Origin: Sutcliffiella horikoshii
GTDB lineage: Bacteria; Bacillota; Bacilli; Bacillales; Bacillaceae_I
Assembly (NCBI RefSeq): GCF_019931755.1
Contig: NZ_CP082918.1
Span: forward strand, 4,134,001-4,198,000
Direction of reading: 5' to 3'
Length of the DNA stretch: 64,000 nucleotides
Part shown: positions 8,724 to 17,485 of the stretch, one piece after another
How the letters are laid out: each line of letters opens with the position of its first letter
How positions within the stretch are numbered: the stretch's first letter is position 1
Notes under the pieces: model-generated
What the model saw: only the letters and a program-made list of their open reading frames with translations
What the model was told of the DNA's origin: nothing
The model's database searches: none
Position numbers and translations under genes: made by a program

Positions 8724-9548
8724 TTATTTTCCTGTTAATCTTTGGATGTGGAGCGTGATGTATCCTACCTCTGATAACGGGAAGTGAATGTTATATTCTG
8801 CATCCAGAAAGTCCGCGATTTTTTGCGCCGTTCCGAATGCCTTTCCAAATTTCATCTGAAGTAATTCCAGCATTTCAGGGTCCATGGAGTGAAAGGGTTC
8901 TCCCTCTTCCACACGGTTAATCGCAAACCTTAGGTGTGTCAGCAGACGTTGATAATTTATGGAGGTTTCCTCAATTGTCACACTAAATTCCTTCTCGATC
9001 ATCTCAATCGCGTCACGGATGATGGAAGCCAGCTGCATCGTGTTTTCCATGCTTTTTGAGCCCATTTTCGCCGTGTGAAGATGAAGGGCAATATGTCCCA
9101 CTTCATCATCAGGAATACTGACGCCCAACCGTTCCTTAATCAAACCTTGTGCCCATTGCCCGATTTCATATTCCGGCTTATAAAGGACTCTTATTTCATT
9201 CAGCAATTTATTTTGGATGGTGTATCCTTTTTCCAACCGTTCAATCGCAAAAGAAAGATGGTCTGTCAAAGAGATATGGATGTGGTTGCTCAACGGAACC
9301 ATCAGCTTGCCTTCTGCAAAACTGATAATTTCCTCCGCCACATCGATATGCTCAACAGGAAGGGTGGAAAGCAACTCCTGAAACTTGTCGCTTTCCTCTT
9401 TCATCACAAAAATCTTTTCAATTTTGTTGCGGTCCACCAGATCGTTCTTCCGCTTTTGGAAGCCGACACCAAGGCCCATCACAATCTTTTCCTGGTCATC
9501 CTCTTTGACGACAACCGAGTTATTGTTTAACACTTTACTTATTCTCAA
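8724..9548 (-). CDS. sacT: BglG/SacT-family transcription antiterminator
   Basis: A 274-residue RNA-binding antiterminator. The N-terminal CAT domain begins MRISKVLNNNSVVVKEDDQE and includes MGLGVGFQKR; two PRD domains follow, with histidines in LTDHLSFAIE and HIALHLH (PRD1) and in LLTHLRFAIN and YITLHIQ (PRD2), the targets of PTS phosphorylation. A TTG at 9548 is chosen as start: GGGGAG precedes it by 8 bases and the protein then begins like LicT; the longer reading frame adds 17 unrelated residues. It lies between EIIA and the second RAT site, so it probably activates both parts of the regulon, including its own transcript. Confidence 0.92.
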   Translation of the reverse strand: MRISKVLNNNSVVVKEDDQEKIVMGLGVGFQKRKNDLVDRNKIEKIFVMKEESDKFQELLSTLPVEHIDVAEEIISFAEGKLMVPLSNHIHISLTDHLSFAIERLEKGYTIQNKLLNEIRVLYKPEYEIGQWAQGLIKERLGVSIPDDEVGHIALHLHTAKMGSKSMENTMQLASIIRDAIEMIEKEFSVTIEETSINYQRLLTHLRFAINRVEEGEPFHSMDPEMLELLQMKFGKAFGTAQKIADFLDAEYNIHFPLSEVGYITLHIQRLTGK

Positions 9549-9663
9549 TCTTGTCTCTCCCCAATGTAACCGCCCTATTTTATCTTTTATTATAACCAAT
9601 CAAACGGGCTATACAAAGCAGTTACATGCTTCCGGGAAAGAAAACAAGACGGCAACGGAAGAT

Positions 9664-10173
9664 TTACGCTTTCAAATTCCAATCCAACAATGCTGTTTCA
9701 CCTTTTGTAGCTGTTTTGGCAGCATGTTTGGTTACTGTATCAATGATATCTCCGTTTGTCAGGATAACAGGTGTTACAATGCTTTTTGCTTTTTCTTTAA
9801 TAAGGTCGATATCAAATGTTAAAAGTGGCGTTCCGACTTTTACTTTGTCGCCGACTTCCACAAGTCCTTCAAAGCCTTCCCCTTTCATGCCGACTGTTTC
9901 AAGACCTACGTGGATCAGTACTTCCACTCCTGTTTCTGACTTGATTCCGATAGCGTGTTTTGTCGGGAAGAATTGAACGATTTCTCCGTTTACCGGAGAT
10001 ACAACGGTTCCTTCTGTTGGCTCGATTGCGATGCCGTCGCCCATCATTTTTTGCGCGAATACAGGGTCTGGAACTTCTTCAAGTGGAACGATTTTCCCTG
10101 TGATCGGTGCTACTAGGATCTCTTCTGTTTTGGTTTCTTCTTTACCGCCGAATAGTTTTTTAAAAAATGACAT
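9664..10173 (-). CDS. Glucose-type PTS EIIA protein
   Basis: A 169-residue soluble phosphocarrier of the Crr/EIIA-Glc family. It contains the conserved VEVLIHVGLETV with the active-site His88 and FFPTKHAIGI with the second histidine, His73. The start follows AGGAGG by 8 bases. It is the first gene of the sucrose regulon and likely donates phosphate to the EIIB domain of the sucrose permease, which has no EIIA of its own. Its leader carries a RAT/terminator like that of the permease gene, which ties the two transcripts together. It could also serve other glucose-family EIIBC proteins, such as the one at 21492. Confidence 0.93.
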   Translation of the reverse strand: MSFFKKLFGGKEETKTEEILVAPITGKIVPLEEVPDPVFAQKMMGDGIAIEPTEGTVVSPVNGEIVQFFPTKHAIGIKSETGVEVLIHVGLETVGMKGEGFEGLVEVGDKVKVGTPLLTFDIDLIKEKAKSIVTPVILTNGDIIDTVTKHAAKTATKGETALLDWNLKA

Positions 10174-10214
10174 ATGTGTTTCCTCCTATTGTCGGAATTG
10201 TGCGGAAATAGAAA

Positions 10215-10283
10215 AAGACCCAATACGCTACTCTTTTGGGGAGTAAGCGTATTAGGTCTTGCCTGCGTTACCAGTCACAATCC
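10215..10283 (-). promoter_or_regulatory. RAT antiterminator site and terminator before the EIIA gene
   Basis: The minus strand reads GGATTGTGACTGGTAACGCA (10283-10264) then the terminator arm AGACCTAATACGCTTACTC, which pairs with GAGTAGCGTATTGGGTCT and is followed by T residues. The RAT differs from the one at 8623-8651 by a single base over about 29 positions, so the same antiterminator should act on both. Confidence 0.92.
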
Positions 10284-10341
10284 TATATGTGTGTTTATTT
10301 ATTTATGATATTAAGGTAAGACAGATTAGCATGTTTGTCAA

Positions 10342-11223
10342 TTAATACGTGAGGCTGCCTTTGACAAGTTTCTCCCAGTCCGGGTACAGGTCGTTGCGGC
10401 GATCTCTCCAGGTGGTGACGGAGCCGGCTTCCCTTACTTTGTGTAAGAGGGTCAGGTCTAGATCACCTGTAACAATCATATCGGTGTTCAGCTCCCCTTC
10501 TGCCACAATCCCTCTTGGCGGGAACGGAACGTCGTTTGGTGAAATGATGGCAGCCTGTCCAAAGTTGCCACGCATAAAGTCTACCGTTGGAAGAGAACCG
10601 ATTGTCCCTGTCGTCACCACATAGATTTGGTTTTCAATCGTGCGCGCATGACAAGAGTATCTTACGCGGTGGAAACCGTGACGGTCATCTGTGCAGGAAG
10701 GGCAGAAAACCACATCCGCACCCATCGCTTTCACAAGCCTTACCGCTTCTGGAAACTCAATATCATAGCATGTCAGCATCGAAATGGTGCCAAAGTCGGT
10801 ATGGAAGATTTGCAAGTCCTCACCAGGGGTCAGACCCCATTCATACACTTCTGTTGGTGTTAAATGCAGCTTTGCTTGTGTGGCAATGCGGCCATCAGGG
10901 TAAAAGAGGTGGGCTGCGTTGTAAAGTTTACCTTCTTTTTCAATGATGTGTGTGCCGCCGATGATATGCATACCAGTTTGCACGGCAATACCGCTGAACA
11001 ATTGTTGATAGTGTTCGGTGTATTTGGGCAGATCATGAATCGTCTGCTCTCTCCCATCCACTGGAAAAGAAATTAGTTGGGTCGTCAAAAACTCTGGAAA
11101 CAGGACAAAATCCGCGTCAAATTCAGCGGCGGTTTTCACATAATGAATGACTTGATTAGCAAACTCATCAAAGCTTGAGATCGTGTGCAATGGATATTGC
11201 ACGGCAGAAGCACGAAACTTCAT
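10342..11223 (-). CDS. Carbon-nitrogen hydrolase (nitrilase superfamily amidase)
   Basis: A 293-residue member of the nitrilase superfamily. The Glu-Lys-Cys triad is visible: Glu in VLFPEFL (about residue 45), Lys in QAKLHLTP, and the nucleophilic Cys in MLTCYDIEFPEAVR; a second catalytic Glu region is present. The reaction is hydrolysis of an amide or a related C-N bond, in the cytosol; the substrate cannot be told. ATG at 11223 is preceded by AAGGGGG; an upstream in-frame ATG at 11286 has no RBS. Monocistronic. Confidence 0.87.
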   Translation of the reverse strand: MKFRASAVQYPLHTISSFDEFANQVIHYVKTAAEFDADFVLFPEFLTTQLISFPVDGREQTIHDLPKYTEHYQQLFSGIAVQTGMHIIGGTHIIEKEGKLYNAAHLFYPDGRIATQAKLHLTPTEVYEWGLTPGEDLQIFHTDFGTISMLTCYDIEFPEAVRLVKAMGADVVFCPSCTDDRHGFHRVRYSCHARTIENQIYVVTTGTIGSLPTVDFMRGNFGQAAIISPNDVPFPPRGIVAEGELNTDMIVTGDLDLTLLHKVREAGSVTTWRDRRNDLYPDWEKLVKGSLTY

Positions 11224-11449
11224 GACAGCAGGCCCCCTTATATATGTAAATCTATTAGTTTGAATACCGAAATTCTTTTGTTGCAACTAATCTATTATAA
11301 GGGATTGGTAGAGAAAGTCTCAATGGTGAGTTTGTGGGATATTATGGCAGAAAAACACCAGCACATCGGTAGTCATTATTACCTAGCAAAAGGAAAGAAT
11401 TTACTCTAAAATAGAAATACAAGGAATTTTTTGCAGAGGGGCTTGATAC

Positions 11450-12277
11450 ATGTTAAGCAATACAACGAGTTTTAATGTGAGTACACAAATACTAGAGGAA
11501 AAATCCGTTTTAGCCGCACTTGAAAGAAATCTAGCCATGATAGAGTTTAATTTACATAAAGAGGTTATTTGGGTAAACGATAATTTTGCAAAGGCAATGG
11601 GCTATTCTGCTTATGAAATGAAGAATATGTCTCATAAACAGTTTTGTACGCCAGCATATAAAAATAGTAGAGAATACGAAGAACTATGGACAAATTTGAG
11701 TAAAGGGCTCAAATTCCAAGAGAAAATTGAGAGAGTGGATAGACGCGGAAATATCCTTTGGTTAGAAGCAACGTATATCCCTGTTGTAAATGACGAAGGA
11801 CAAGTAGAAGCTGTCCTGAAAATAGCCACCGACATAACAGACCGGGAGAGCAACTCCTTGCAAATATTGTCTCAGTTAAAAGAAATGCCTGTTGAATTAG
11901 TAAACATAGTTGTCAATAACTCCAAAGAAAAGTTGGAAGCATTGCAAGCGTTGAATAGTCAAACCGACTTAATCAGCGACGTTTCCAAACTCATTAAAAA
12001 TATCTCTTCCCAAACAAACATCCTGGCATTAAATGCAGCGATTGAAGCTGCACGTGCAGGCGAACATGGAAGAGGCTTCAGCGTGGTGGCGGAAGAAGTC
12101 CGCAAATTGGCCGCCAATGTCGCAAAATCCATCAATCAAGTGAATGAAAATGTAGATAACATCCGAGAAGAAGCCCAAAGAGTCAATCACATTACCGACG
12201 ACCTGCAAAAACTAATCCGTGAAACAGAATCAAAGTTCCAAACCATCGTAACCGAACTGGAGAATTTGAATAAGTAG
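11450..12277 (+). CDS. Soluble PAS-domain methyl-accepting chemotaxis protein
   Basis: A 275-residue cytosolic chemoreceptor-like protein without membrane segments. Residues about 20-135 form a PAS domain ([19 protein letters not shown], then a PAC-like [19 protein letters not shown]). The C-terminal part holds the receptor hairpin tip that contacts CheA/Che[21 protein letters not shown] and [15 protein letters not shown]. The cytoplasmic helical stalk is very short, so the adaptation region is reduced. It resembles short soluble receptors such as B. subtilis YfmS with an added PAS sensor; redox or small-ligand sensing is likely but unproven. It lies alone between the nitrilase and a pair of dispersed repeats. 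Confidence 0.85.
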   Translation: MLSNTTSFNVSTQILEEKSVLAALERNLAMIEFNLHKEVIWVNDNFAKAMGYSAYEMKNMSHKQFCTPAYKNSREYEELWTNLSKGLKFQEKIERVDRRGNILWLEATYIPVVNDEGQVEAVLKIATDITDRESNSLQILSQLKEMPVELVNIVVNNSKEKLEALQALNSQTDLISDVSKLIKNISSQTNILALNAAIEAARAGEHGRGFSVVAEEVRKLAANVAKSINQVNENVDNIREEAQRVNHITDDLQKLIRETESKFQTIVTELENLNK

Positions 12278-12303
12278 AAAAGATTTTGAGAACCGGTTAA
12301 AGC

Positions 12304-12434
12304 CGCTGTTCCTTTCCGCAAATGGCTTCGCTTTCCTAGGGGCGCTGCTGGAGCCTCCTCGGCTTTCGCCTGCGGGGTCTCCACCTAGCACTATCTCCCT
12401 CAGGAGTCTTCGCCTTTTGCTCCAAGTCACAGCT
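12304..12434 (+). repeat. Dispersed GC-rich palindromic element, copy 2
   Basis: About 130 bp with the shared blocks ATGGCTTCGCTTTCC, GGAGCCTCCTCGGCTT and TGCGGGGTCT, in the same orientation as the copy at 58516. Ends GCTGT and ACAGC are complementary. Confidence 0.8.
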
Positions 12435-12512
12435 AAAAATTACTTTAAAGAATGATAATTCTATTACCTAGGGTTAATAGGTTTTCATTAACCTTAGTTG
12501 AATGAAACAACC

Positions 12513-12640
12513 TTGTTGATTGTAGTGGAAGGCGCGTAGACGCCCGCGGGAGGAAGGGACAGGTGAGACCCCGCAACGGAGTGAGGAGGCTCACAGACCG
12601 CCCGCAGGCAAGCGAAGCGCCTGGAACGGAAATCAACAGT
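12513..12640 (-). repeat. Dispersed GC-rich palindromic element, copy 3 (inverted)
   Basis: About 128 bp in the opposite orientation to copy 2, 79 bp away. Shared blocks GAGACCCCGCAACGGAG and GAGGAGGCTCA. Ends TGTTGATT and AATCAACA are perfectly complementary. Together copies 2 and 3 fill most of the 424-bp gap between the chemoreceptor and the HAD gene; no gene is seen here. Confidence 0.8.
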
Positions 12641-12663
12641 TCTATAAATTATCCTTTCTTTTA

Positions 12664-12698
12664 TAAAAAAACCGGGTAGCCCTAAAGCCGCCCGGTTT
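12664..12698 (-). terminator. Intrinsic terminator of the HAD hydrolase gene
   Basis: On the minus strand AAACCGGGCGGC ... CTACCCGGTTTTTTT forms a GC-rich stem with a T run, directly after the HAD stop codon. Confidence 0.85.
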
Positions 12699-12701
12699 CA
12701 C

Positions 12702-13574
12702 TTATCCAACCTCACTCTTCGCCAGCGCCTCAACGATTGCCTTCGCCACACCGCTATTTACATTCGTATCCGTTACCATATGCGCCTTCTCCTTCACGCC
12801 ATCCGGTGCATTACCCATCGCAACGGCTCTGCCCACACGCACTAACATCGACACGTCATTATAATTGTCCCCAATTGCCATGGTGTCTTCCATCGAAATC
12901 CCTCGCTCTTGAGTGAACGTAGTCAATGCAATTCCCTTCTGAGCGTCCACACTTGTAATTTCCAAGTTGTCCTTACCAGATGAACTCACCGCAACCGTGC
13001 CAAGATCCAGCAATTCAGCGCGTGCCGCTTCCAAATTTTCTTTATCCATGGAGAATGCCAGAAGCTTGTAGATAACTTTAGACTCATCCTGCAAAATAGG
13101 CTCAAAACTGTCTACCATTTTCACATTCCCATCTTCCATTCTTTCTTGTGCCGCCTTTAAGACTTTATCGTAATCATTATCGTCACTTGCTGACATGAAA
13201 ACATCCATTATGGTGGCAATCGCCTTATCATAATCCTTTGAGAATGTTCCGTTCTGCGTATAAATCTCAAAGTAGATTTCATGCTTGTCCAATATACGCG
13301 CAAGCTCTCTTCCAAGGTCCATGCTAATCGGATTTGTCGCTACGATTTCCCCTTCAGGCGTACGTGCCTCGGCTCCGTTTACACAGATAATCGGCGTATG
13401 TATCCCCGCTTCTGCCAAAACATCCTTGGCTTCCGAGTAGGATCTTCCGGTGGCAATCACCACTTCCACCCCATTGTTCCTTGCAAGCTTAATTGCATCC
13501 GCGTTCTCTTCACTAACTACATGGTTATTGTTTAATAATGTTCCGTCCATATCTATGGCAATACATTTTACCAA
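12702..13574 (-). CDS. Cof-type HAD-IIB family phosphatase
   Basis: A 290-residue HAD hydrolase. Motif I is IDMDGTLL (Asp nucleophile at about residue 8), motif II the Thr in VVIATGRS, motif III a Lys in the DNLEITS region, and motif IV GDNYNDVSML. The type IIB cap lies between motifs II and III. Relatives dephosphorylate sugar phosphates, FMN precursors or pyridoxal phosphate, and the substrate here is not predictable. The start is a TTG at 13574 with AAGGTG 7 bases upstream; no ATG gives an intact motif I. Monocistronic. Confidence 0.9.
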   Translation of the reverse strand: MVKCIAIDMDGTLLNNNHVVSEENADAIKLARNNGVEVVIATGRSYSEAKDVLAEAGIHTPIICVNGAEARTPEGEIVATNPISMDLGRELARILDKHEIYFEIYTQNGTFSKDYDKAIATIMDVFMSASDDNDYDKVLKAAQERMEDGNVKMVDSFEPILQDESKVIYKLLAFSMDKENLEAARAELLDLGTVAVSSSGKDNLEITSVDAQKGIALTTFTQERGISMEDTMAIGDNYNDVSMLVRVGRAVAMGNAPDGVKEKAHMVTDTNVNSGVAKAIVEALAKSEVG

Positions 13575-13764
13575 GTGAATTCACCTTCTTATATGTATGA
13601 TTTTTTGTATATACCCTATCCTAGTTAATCTTTCTTCGTATTACAAACATTATACTGCAAAAGCATTTTGCTAAAAATTTCGAAAAGTATAATTAATCCT
13701 GTTTTATATACTGTAAATCCCTTATAATAAAGGTATTACACGCGATCAGGTGAGGTTGAACTCT

Positions 13765-14796
13765 ATGAACATTTCCTCCAATCATATTGGTAAAATTCTA
13801 AAAAATGATATTTACTCTTTGTCGGGGAATCTTTTGTTGAAAAAAGGGACGGTCCTGAATGAAAAACATGTAGAAAGCCTGCAAAAGCATGCCTACTACT
13901 TTGACCAGGCCTTTATTTTGGACGAGCCCCACCATTTATCTAAAGAGTATTTTCAGCATGTCAAAAATATGTATGAGTCGAGCATCCATACTTTCCAATC
14001 CATATTTGCCAATCTTGAAGGGGAACAGCTGCCTCCACTAGAGGAAATTCTAGGAATGTTGACGCCGCTAATAGATAAGCTTGTGGACGATCCTGTTTTC
14101 ACCCGTTACATAGAACAAGTGAAAAGTTATGACAATTACACCTATACCCATAGTTTGAATGTGGGAATCTATTCTTCTTTAATCGGAAAGCTGCAAGGGC
14201 TTGAGAAAAGCAACATCAGCTTACTCGGTCAAATGGGGATGTTTCACGATGTCGGAAAGTTACTTATCGACAAAAGCATTTTACAAAAGCCAGGACGCTT
14301 GACGGAAAAAGAGTGGCTGGAAATACAAAAACATACCACCTATGGATATGATTTGCTTAAAAAGAACAGAACCATCGATCCGCATATACTGCAAGGTGCC
14401 TTGCTGCATCATGAACGCCTGGACGGAAGTGGTTATCCAACAGGAATCAAACATTCGAAGATTCCATACTTTGTTCAGATCCTATCTGTTGCGGATATGT
14501 ATGACGCACTTTCATCAGAAAGAAGCTACCGACCGAAGCAAAATATTTTTACCACTACTAAAATTCTTATACAAGAGGCAAATTACAATAGATTGAATCC
14601 AGCCATCGTTTATCCCTTTGTCCGATATGTTCTTTCCAATCACCTTCGCGATGAGGTCGTTTTGAATAATGGAAAGCTTGCGGAAATTATTTTCATCCAT
14701 TCTGATGAACCGCATCTGCCGATAATCAAGGTGGATGACCACTTTATTGACCTTAGAAAAAATAAAGAGTTGGAGATTTTGGATTTTGCTAATTAA
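13765..14796 (+). CDS. HD-GYP domain protein (putative cyclic-di-GMP phosphodiesterase)
   Basis: A 343-residue protein. An N-terminal region of unknown fold (1-115) precedes an HD-GYP domain (about 120-310) with the paired histidines and the metal-binding HD in MGMFHDVGK, then HHERLDGSGYP, which contains the GYP motif, and SVADMYDALSSERSYRP. Catalytic residues look intact, so hydrolysis of c-di-GMP or a related dinucleotide is likely. The ATG at 13765 with GTGAGG about 9 bases upstream is preferred over the GTG at 13750, which lies inside that RBS. Confidence 0.9.
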   Translation: MNISSNHIGKILKNDIYSLSGNLLLKKGTVLNEKHVESLQKHAYYFDQAFILDEPHHLSKEYFQHVKNMYESSIHTFQSIFANLEGEQLPPLEEILGMLTPLIDKLVDDPVFTRYIEQVKSYDNYTYTHSLNVGIYSSLIGKLQGLEKSNISLLGQMGMFHDVGKLLIDKSILQKPGRLTEKEWLEIQKHTTYGYDLLKKNRTIDPHILQGALLHHERLDGSGYPTGIKHSKIPYFVQILSVADMYDALSSERSYRPKQNIFTTTKILIQEANYNRLNPAIVYPFVRYVLSNHLRDEVVLNNGKLAEIIFIHSDEPHLPIIKVDDHFIDLRKNKELEILDFAN

Positions 14797-14939
14797 GCCT
14801 GTAAGCCAGGTTTGCCAACACTAATTTAGGGGTATCCAAGTGAAAGATAATACATAATTCCAGTAACTACCTTTGAAAAGTCCGAGAAATGTATTAAAAT
14901 AACTAACGTTGCATATTTACGCATAAGGAGATTATTATA

Positions 14940-16295
14940 TTGAAAAACCATTCATCTTTCAGAACAGCAGATAAATTAAAATTCATCATACCTTCTATTA
15001 TCGGTATTTTATTATTCATGTTTCCTGTTATGTACAATGACGAATTAACGATTCCAATCGCCATTCTAGCTGGGTTGTTAGGGGACCTTTTAGGAAGTAG
15101 CATTCCCTACATTATGACAGCGGTTATTACTATCACTGCCATCGCAACGGTAGTGACAAAGCTGGCGAAACCCGCTTTTACAAAAAACCAAGGATTCTTT
15201 AACACTTTACTAAACGTCTCTATTTTCTGGACGGTTGTAAGGGTCCTAGCGATGGTCTTGGCCATTATGACCTTATTCGAACTTGGTCCAGAGGTTGTAT
15301 GGAGTGACGTTACAGGTTCTGTTATTCTGTACGATTTGCTGCCAGTGCTATTTACTGTATTCCTTTTTGCCGGATTATTTTTACCGTTGTTATTAAACTT
15401 TGGACTGTTGGAGTTGTTTGGCGCACTATTGACGAGAATTATGCGACCACTATTTAAACTTCCGGGTCGATCTTCTATTGATGCCTTAGCTTCATGGCTT
15501 GGAGATGGAACAATCGGGGTACTTTTAACAAGTAAACAATATGAAGAAGGTTATTATACGAAAAGAGAAGCAGCGGTTATTGCTACTACTTTCTCAATCG
15601 TTTCGATTACATTCAGTCTTGTTGTTATTACGCAGGTGAAACTTGGGTCGATGTTCATCCCATTTTACATCACGATTGGTGTGGCCGGGCTTGTAGCTGC
15701 CATTATCATGCCGCGTATCCCTCCTTTGTCCAGAAAGGCGGATACTTACTATAACGGAGACGAACAGGATGAAAAAGAATTGATTCCTGCCGGCTATTCA
15801 CCGTTAAAATGGGGCTACACTCAGGCGGTAGAGCGCGCTGCAAAAAATAAAAGCGCAGGAAAGTTTTTCCGTGACGGCGGACGCAATGTCCTTGATATGT
15901 GGATGGGTGTCGCACCGATTGTTATGGCATTTGGTACTATTGCCTTGATACTCGCCGAAAACACAGACCTATTCGTTTACCTTGGAATGCCGTTCATTCC
16001 GTTGTTAGAATTACTGCAAATTCCAGAGGCGGCTAAAGCGTCTGAATCCCTTATTGTTGGTTTTGCAGACATGTTCCTGCCAGCTCTTTTAGCTTCAGAT
16101 ATTCAAAGTGAGTTAACTCGTTTTGTTGTCGCGGCAGTTTCTGTTACACAGCTTATTTATCTCTCCGAAGTAGGGGGCGTGATTTTAGGTTCTAAAGTTC
16201 CTGTCTCGCTTTGGGAGATGTTCGTGATCTACATTTTACGTACGTTGATTACTTTACCTGTTATCGCGCTGATGGCGCATGTGTTTTTCTTTTAA
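14940..16295 (+). CDS. YjiH-family membrane protein with nucleoside-recognition (Gate) domains
   Basis: A 451-residue integral membrane protein with about ten to eleven hydrophobic segments. It matches the YjiH family: two Gate-like halves, each with a conserved helix region (GRSSIDALASWLGDGTIG near 180 and the WMGVAPIVMAFG region near 320). The TTG start at 14940 follows AAGGAG by 9 bases. The family is thought to be a transporter but its substrate is unknown. Monocistronic, with its own terminator. Confidence 0.87.
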   Translation: MKNHSSFRTADKLKFIIPSIIGILLFMFPVMYNDELTIPIAILAGLLGDLLGSSIPYIMTAVITITAIATVVTKLAKPAFTKNQGFFNTLLNVSIFWTVVRVLAMVLAIMTLFELGPEVVWSDVTGSVILYDLLPVLFTVFLFAGLFLPLLLNFGLLELFGALLTRIMRPLFKLPGRSSIDALASWLGDGTIGVLLTSKQYEEGYYTKREAAVIATTFSIVSITFSLVVITQVKLGSMFIPFYITIGVAGLVAAIIMPRIPPLSRKADTYYNGDEQDEKELIPAGYSPLKWGYTQAVERAAKNKSAGKFFRDGGRNVLDMWMGVAPIVMAFGTIALILAENTDLFVYLGMPFIPLLELLQIPEAAKASESLIVGFADMFLPALLASDIQSELTRFVVAAVSVTQLIYLSEVGGVILGSKVPVSLWEMFVIYILRTLITLPVIALMAHVFFF

Positions 16296-16306
16296 TAGTG
16301 GAATGT

Positions 16307-16354
16307 AAAAAAGCTATCCGTAGGGTCCGGTTGGGACTTGCGGATAGCTTTTTT
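16307..16354 (+). terminator. Intrinsic terminator of the YjiH gene
   Basis: AAAAAAGCTATCCG pairs exactly with CGGATAGCTTTTTT around a 20-base loop, 12 bases after the stop codon. Confidence 0.88.
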
Positions 16355-16366
16355 CGTGGGAACCCT

Positions 16367-16492
16367 CTGTAGAGTGTAGCGCAAGGTGTGAGACTCCTGC
16401 GGGGGATAACGGTTGGTTGAGACCCCGCAACGAAGTGAGGAGGCTCAAGCATCGTCCCGCGGAAAGCGAACACCTGGAGCGAAACTCTACAG
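16367..16492 (-). repeat. Dispersed GC-rich palindromic element, copy 4
   Basis: About 126 bp; shared blocks GAGACCCCGCAACGAAG and GAGGAGGCTCAAGC. The ends are CTGTAGAGT and ACTCTACAG, fully complementary but different in sequence from those of copies 3 and 5. The right end contains the TAG stop codon of the ATP-grasp gene (16487-16489). Confidence 0.82.
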
Positions 16493-17434
16493 TTGTTTAA
16501 CAGATCCCTCTAGCTCTTTGCCGAGTAGTTTGGCTAGCTCCAGCATGCCGTATTTTCCGGCAGCTTTTTCGGCGTCAGCGTTATAATTTGTGTTGGTGTT
16601 GACATCATAGGTGAAAATCTCACCCTGACTGTTGCGGATAAATTCAATACCTGCCACCTGGATCTCGTTTTCTTGCAGGAACTGTTCATACTTTTCAATG
16701 ATTGGGTCGGCAAAGCCTTCCACGATACGGAATTTCGGCTTCTCTTCGACTTCTTCTCCTACCGGGCAAAACAGGTCCCCGATCTGGCAGGCATCGGCCG
16801 GGCACAGCTCAAAGCCTTCTGACGTATCGACCTGCACCGCATAAACAAATTTCCCGCCAATAAACTCACAACGGGTAATAAAAGGCTCTGGTGCCTGAAT
16901 GTATTCCTGGATAAGCGTGATTCCATCTACCGGCTCTTCAAAATCTGGTCCAAACAAGTATTCTTCAAGGGAAGCTGTTGAATGGAATAGCTGTACCCCA
17001 AGTCCTTTTCCTGCTCGATTATGTTTGGTAATAAAGGAGTCAGAACCAATTCGCTTTGCCGCCTGCAAGATATGTTCTTTGCCTACCGCCGCAATGGTTT
17101 TTGGTGTCTTGACTCCGGCTTTTTCAAGGGCCGTATACTGATTGACCTTGCTTAGTTCCAACTGAAGAGCGCGACTTCCATTCAGGACTTTCCGTCCATG
17201 GTGTTCGAGCCATGCAAGCACAGCCCCTGTTAACTCAGGTGCAAAACGATGATCTCTTGTATGAGAAGAAGCGCTCATTCTGTTGTAAAATACGCCTTCA
17301 GGTGGCTCTTCCGTCAGAGGTACCACTCCTTCATCTAAGTGCCATTCTTCATATGGCAAACCTAACTCTTCCAATCTAGTTGTTAAATGTGTCGTCCACT
17401 CTTTATTTTCATGAATAATATAAATTTTTTCCAC
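16487..17434 (-). CDS. RimK-like ATP-grasp ligase, co-transcribed with an S-box gene
   Basis: A 315-residue cytosolic protein with an ATP-grasp fold (about residues 95-310): the glycine-rich loop in FITKHNRAGKGLGVQLF, and the Mg-binding IEFIRN ... YDVNTNTNYN near the C-terminus. RimK-type enzymes join an amino acid to a carboxylate by ATP cleavage. The start is the GTG at 17434 with GGAGG 8 bases before it. It lies 51 bases behind a flavin monooxygenase gene under a SAM riboswitch, so its job may touch sulfur or methionine metabolism; the substrate is unknown. Its stop codon lies within a dispersed repeat, so the repeat may have replaced the original C-terminal end. Confidence 0.82.
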   Translation of the reverse strand: MEKIYIIHENKEWTTHLTTRLEELGLPYEEWHLDEGVVPLTEEPPEGVFYNRMSASSHTRDHRFAPELTGAVLAWLEHHGRKVLNGSRALQLELSKVNQYTALEKAGVKTPKTIAAVGKEHILQAAKRIGSDSFITKHNRAGKGLGVQLFHSTASLEEYLFGPDFEEPVDGITLIQEYIQAPEPFITRCEFIGGKFVYAVQVDTSEGFELCPADACQIGDLFCPVGEEVEEKPKFRIVEGFADPIIEKYEQFLQENEIQVAGIEFIRNSQGEIFTYDVNTNTNYNADAEKAAGKYGMLELAKLLGKELEGSVKQL

Positions 17435-17485
17435 GATGATTGCCTCCATTTTATGCATATATAGTAGTGTATTCTCTGCTAGGTT

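Noticed and set aside
9075..9530. Plus-strand frame across the antiterminator gene
   Set aside because: It is antisense to a clear PRD protein; no RBS and no recognisable domain.
8724..9599. Antiterminator start at 9599
   Set aside because: The extra 17 residues do not match the CAT domain, and the TTG at 9548 has a proper RBS and gives the family's conserved first residues.
12445..12636. Short reading frames inside the GC-rich dispersed elements
   Set aside because: They overlap the palindromic repeats, lack ribosome binding sites and differ between copies.
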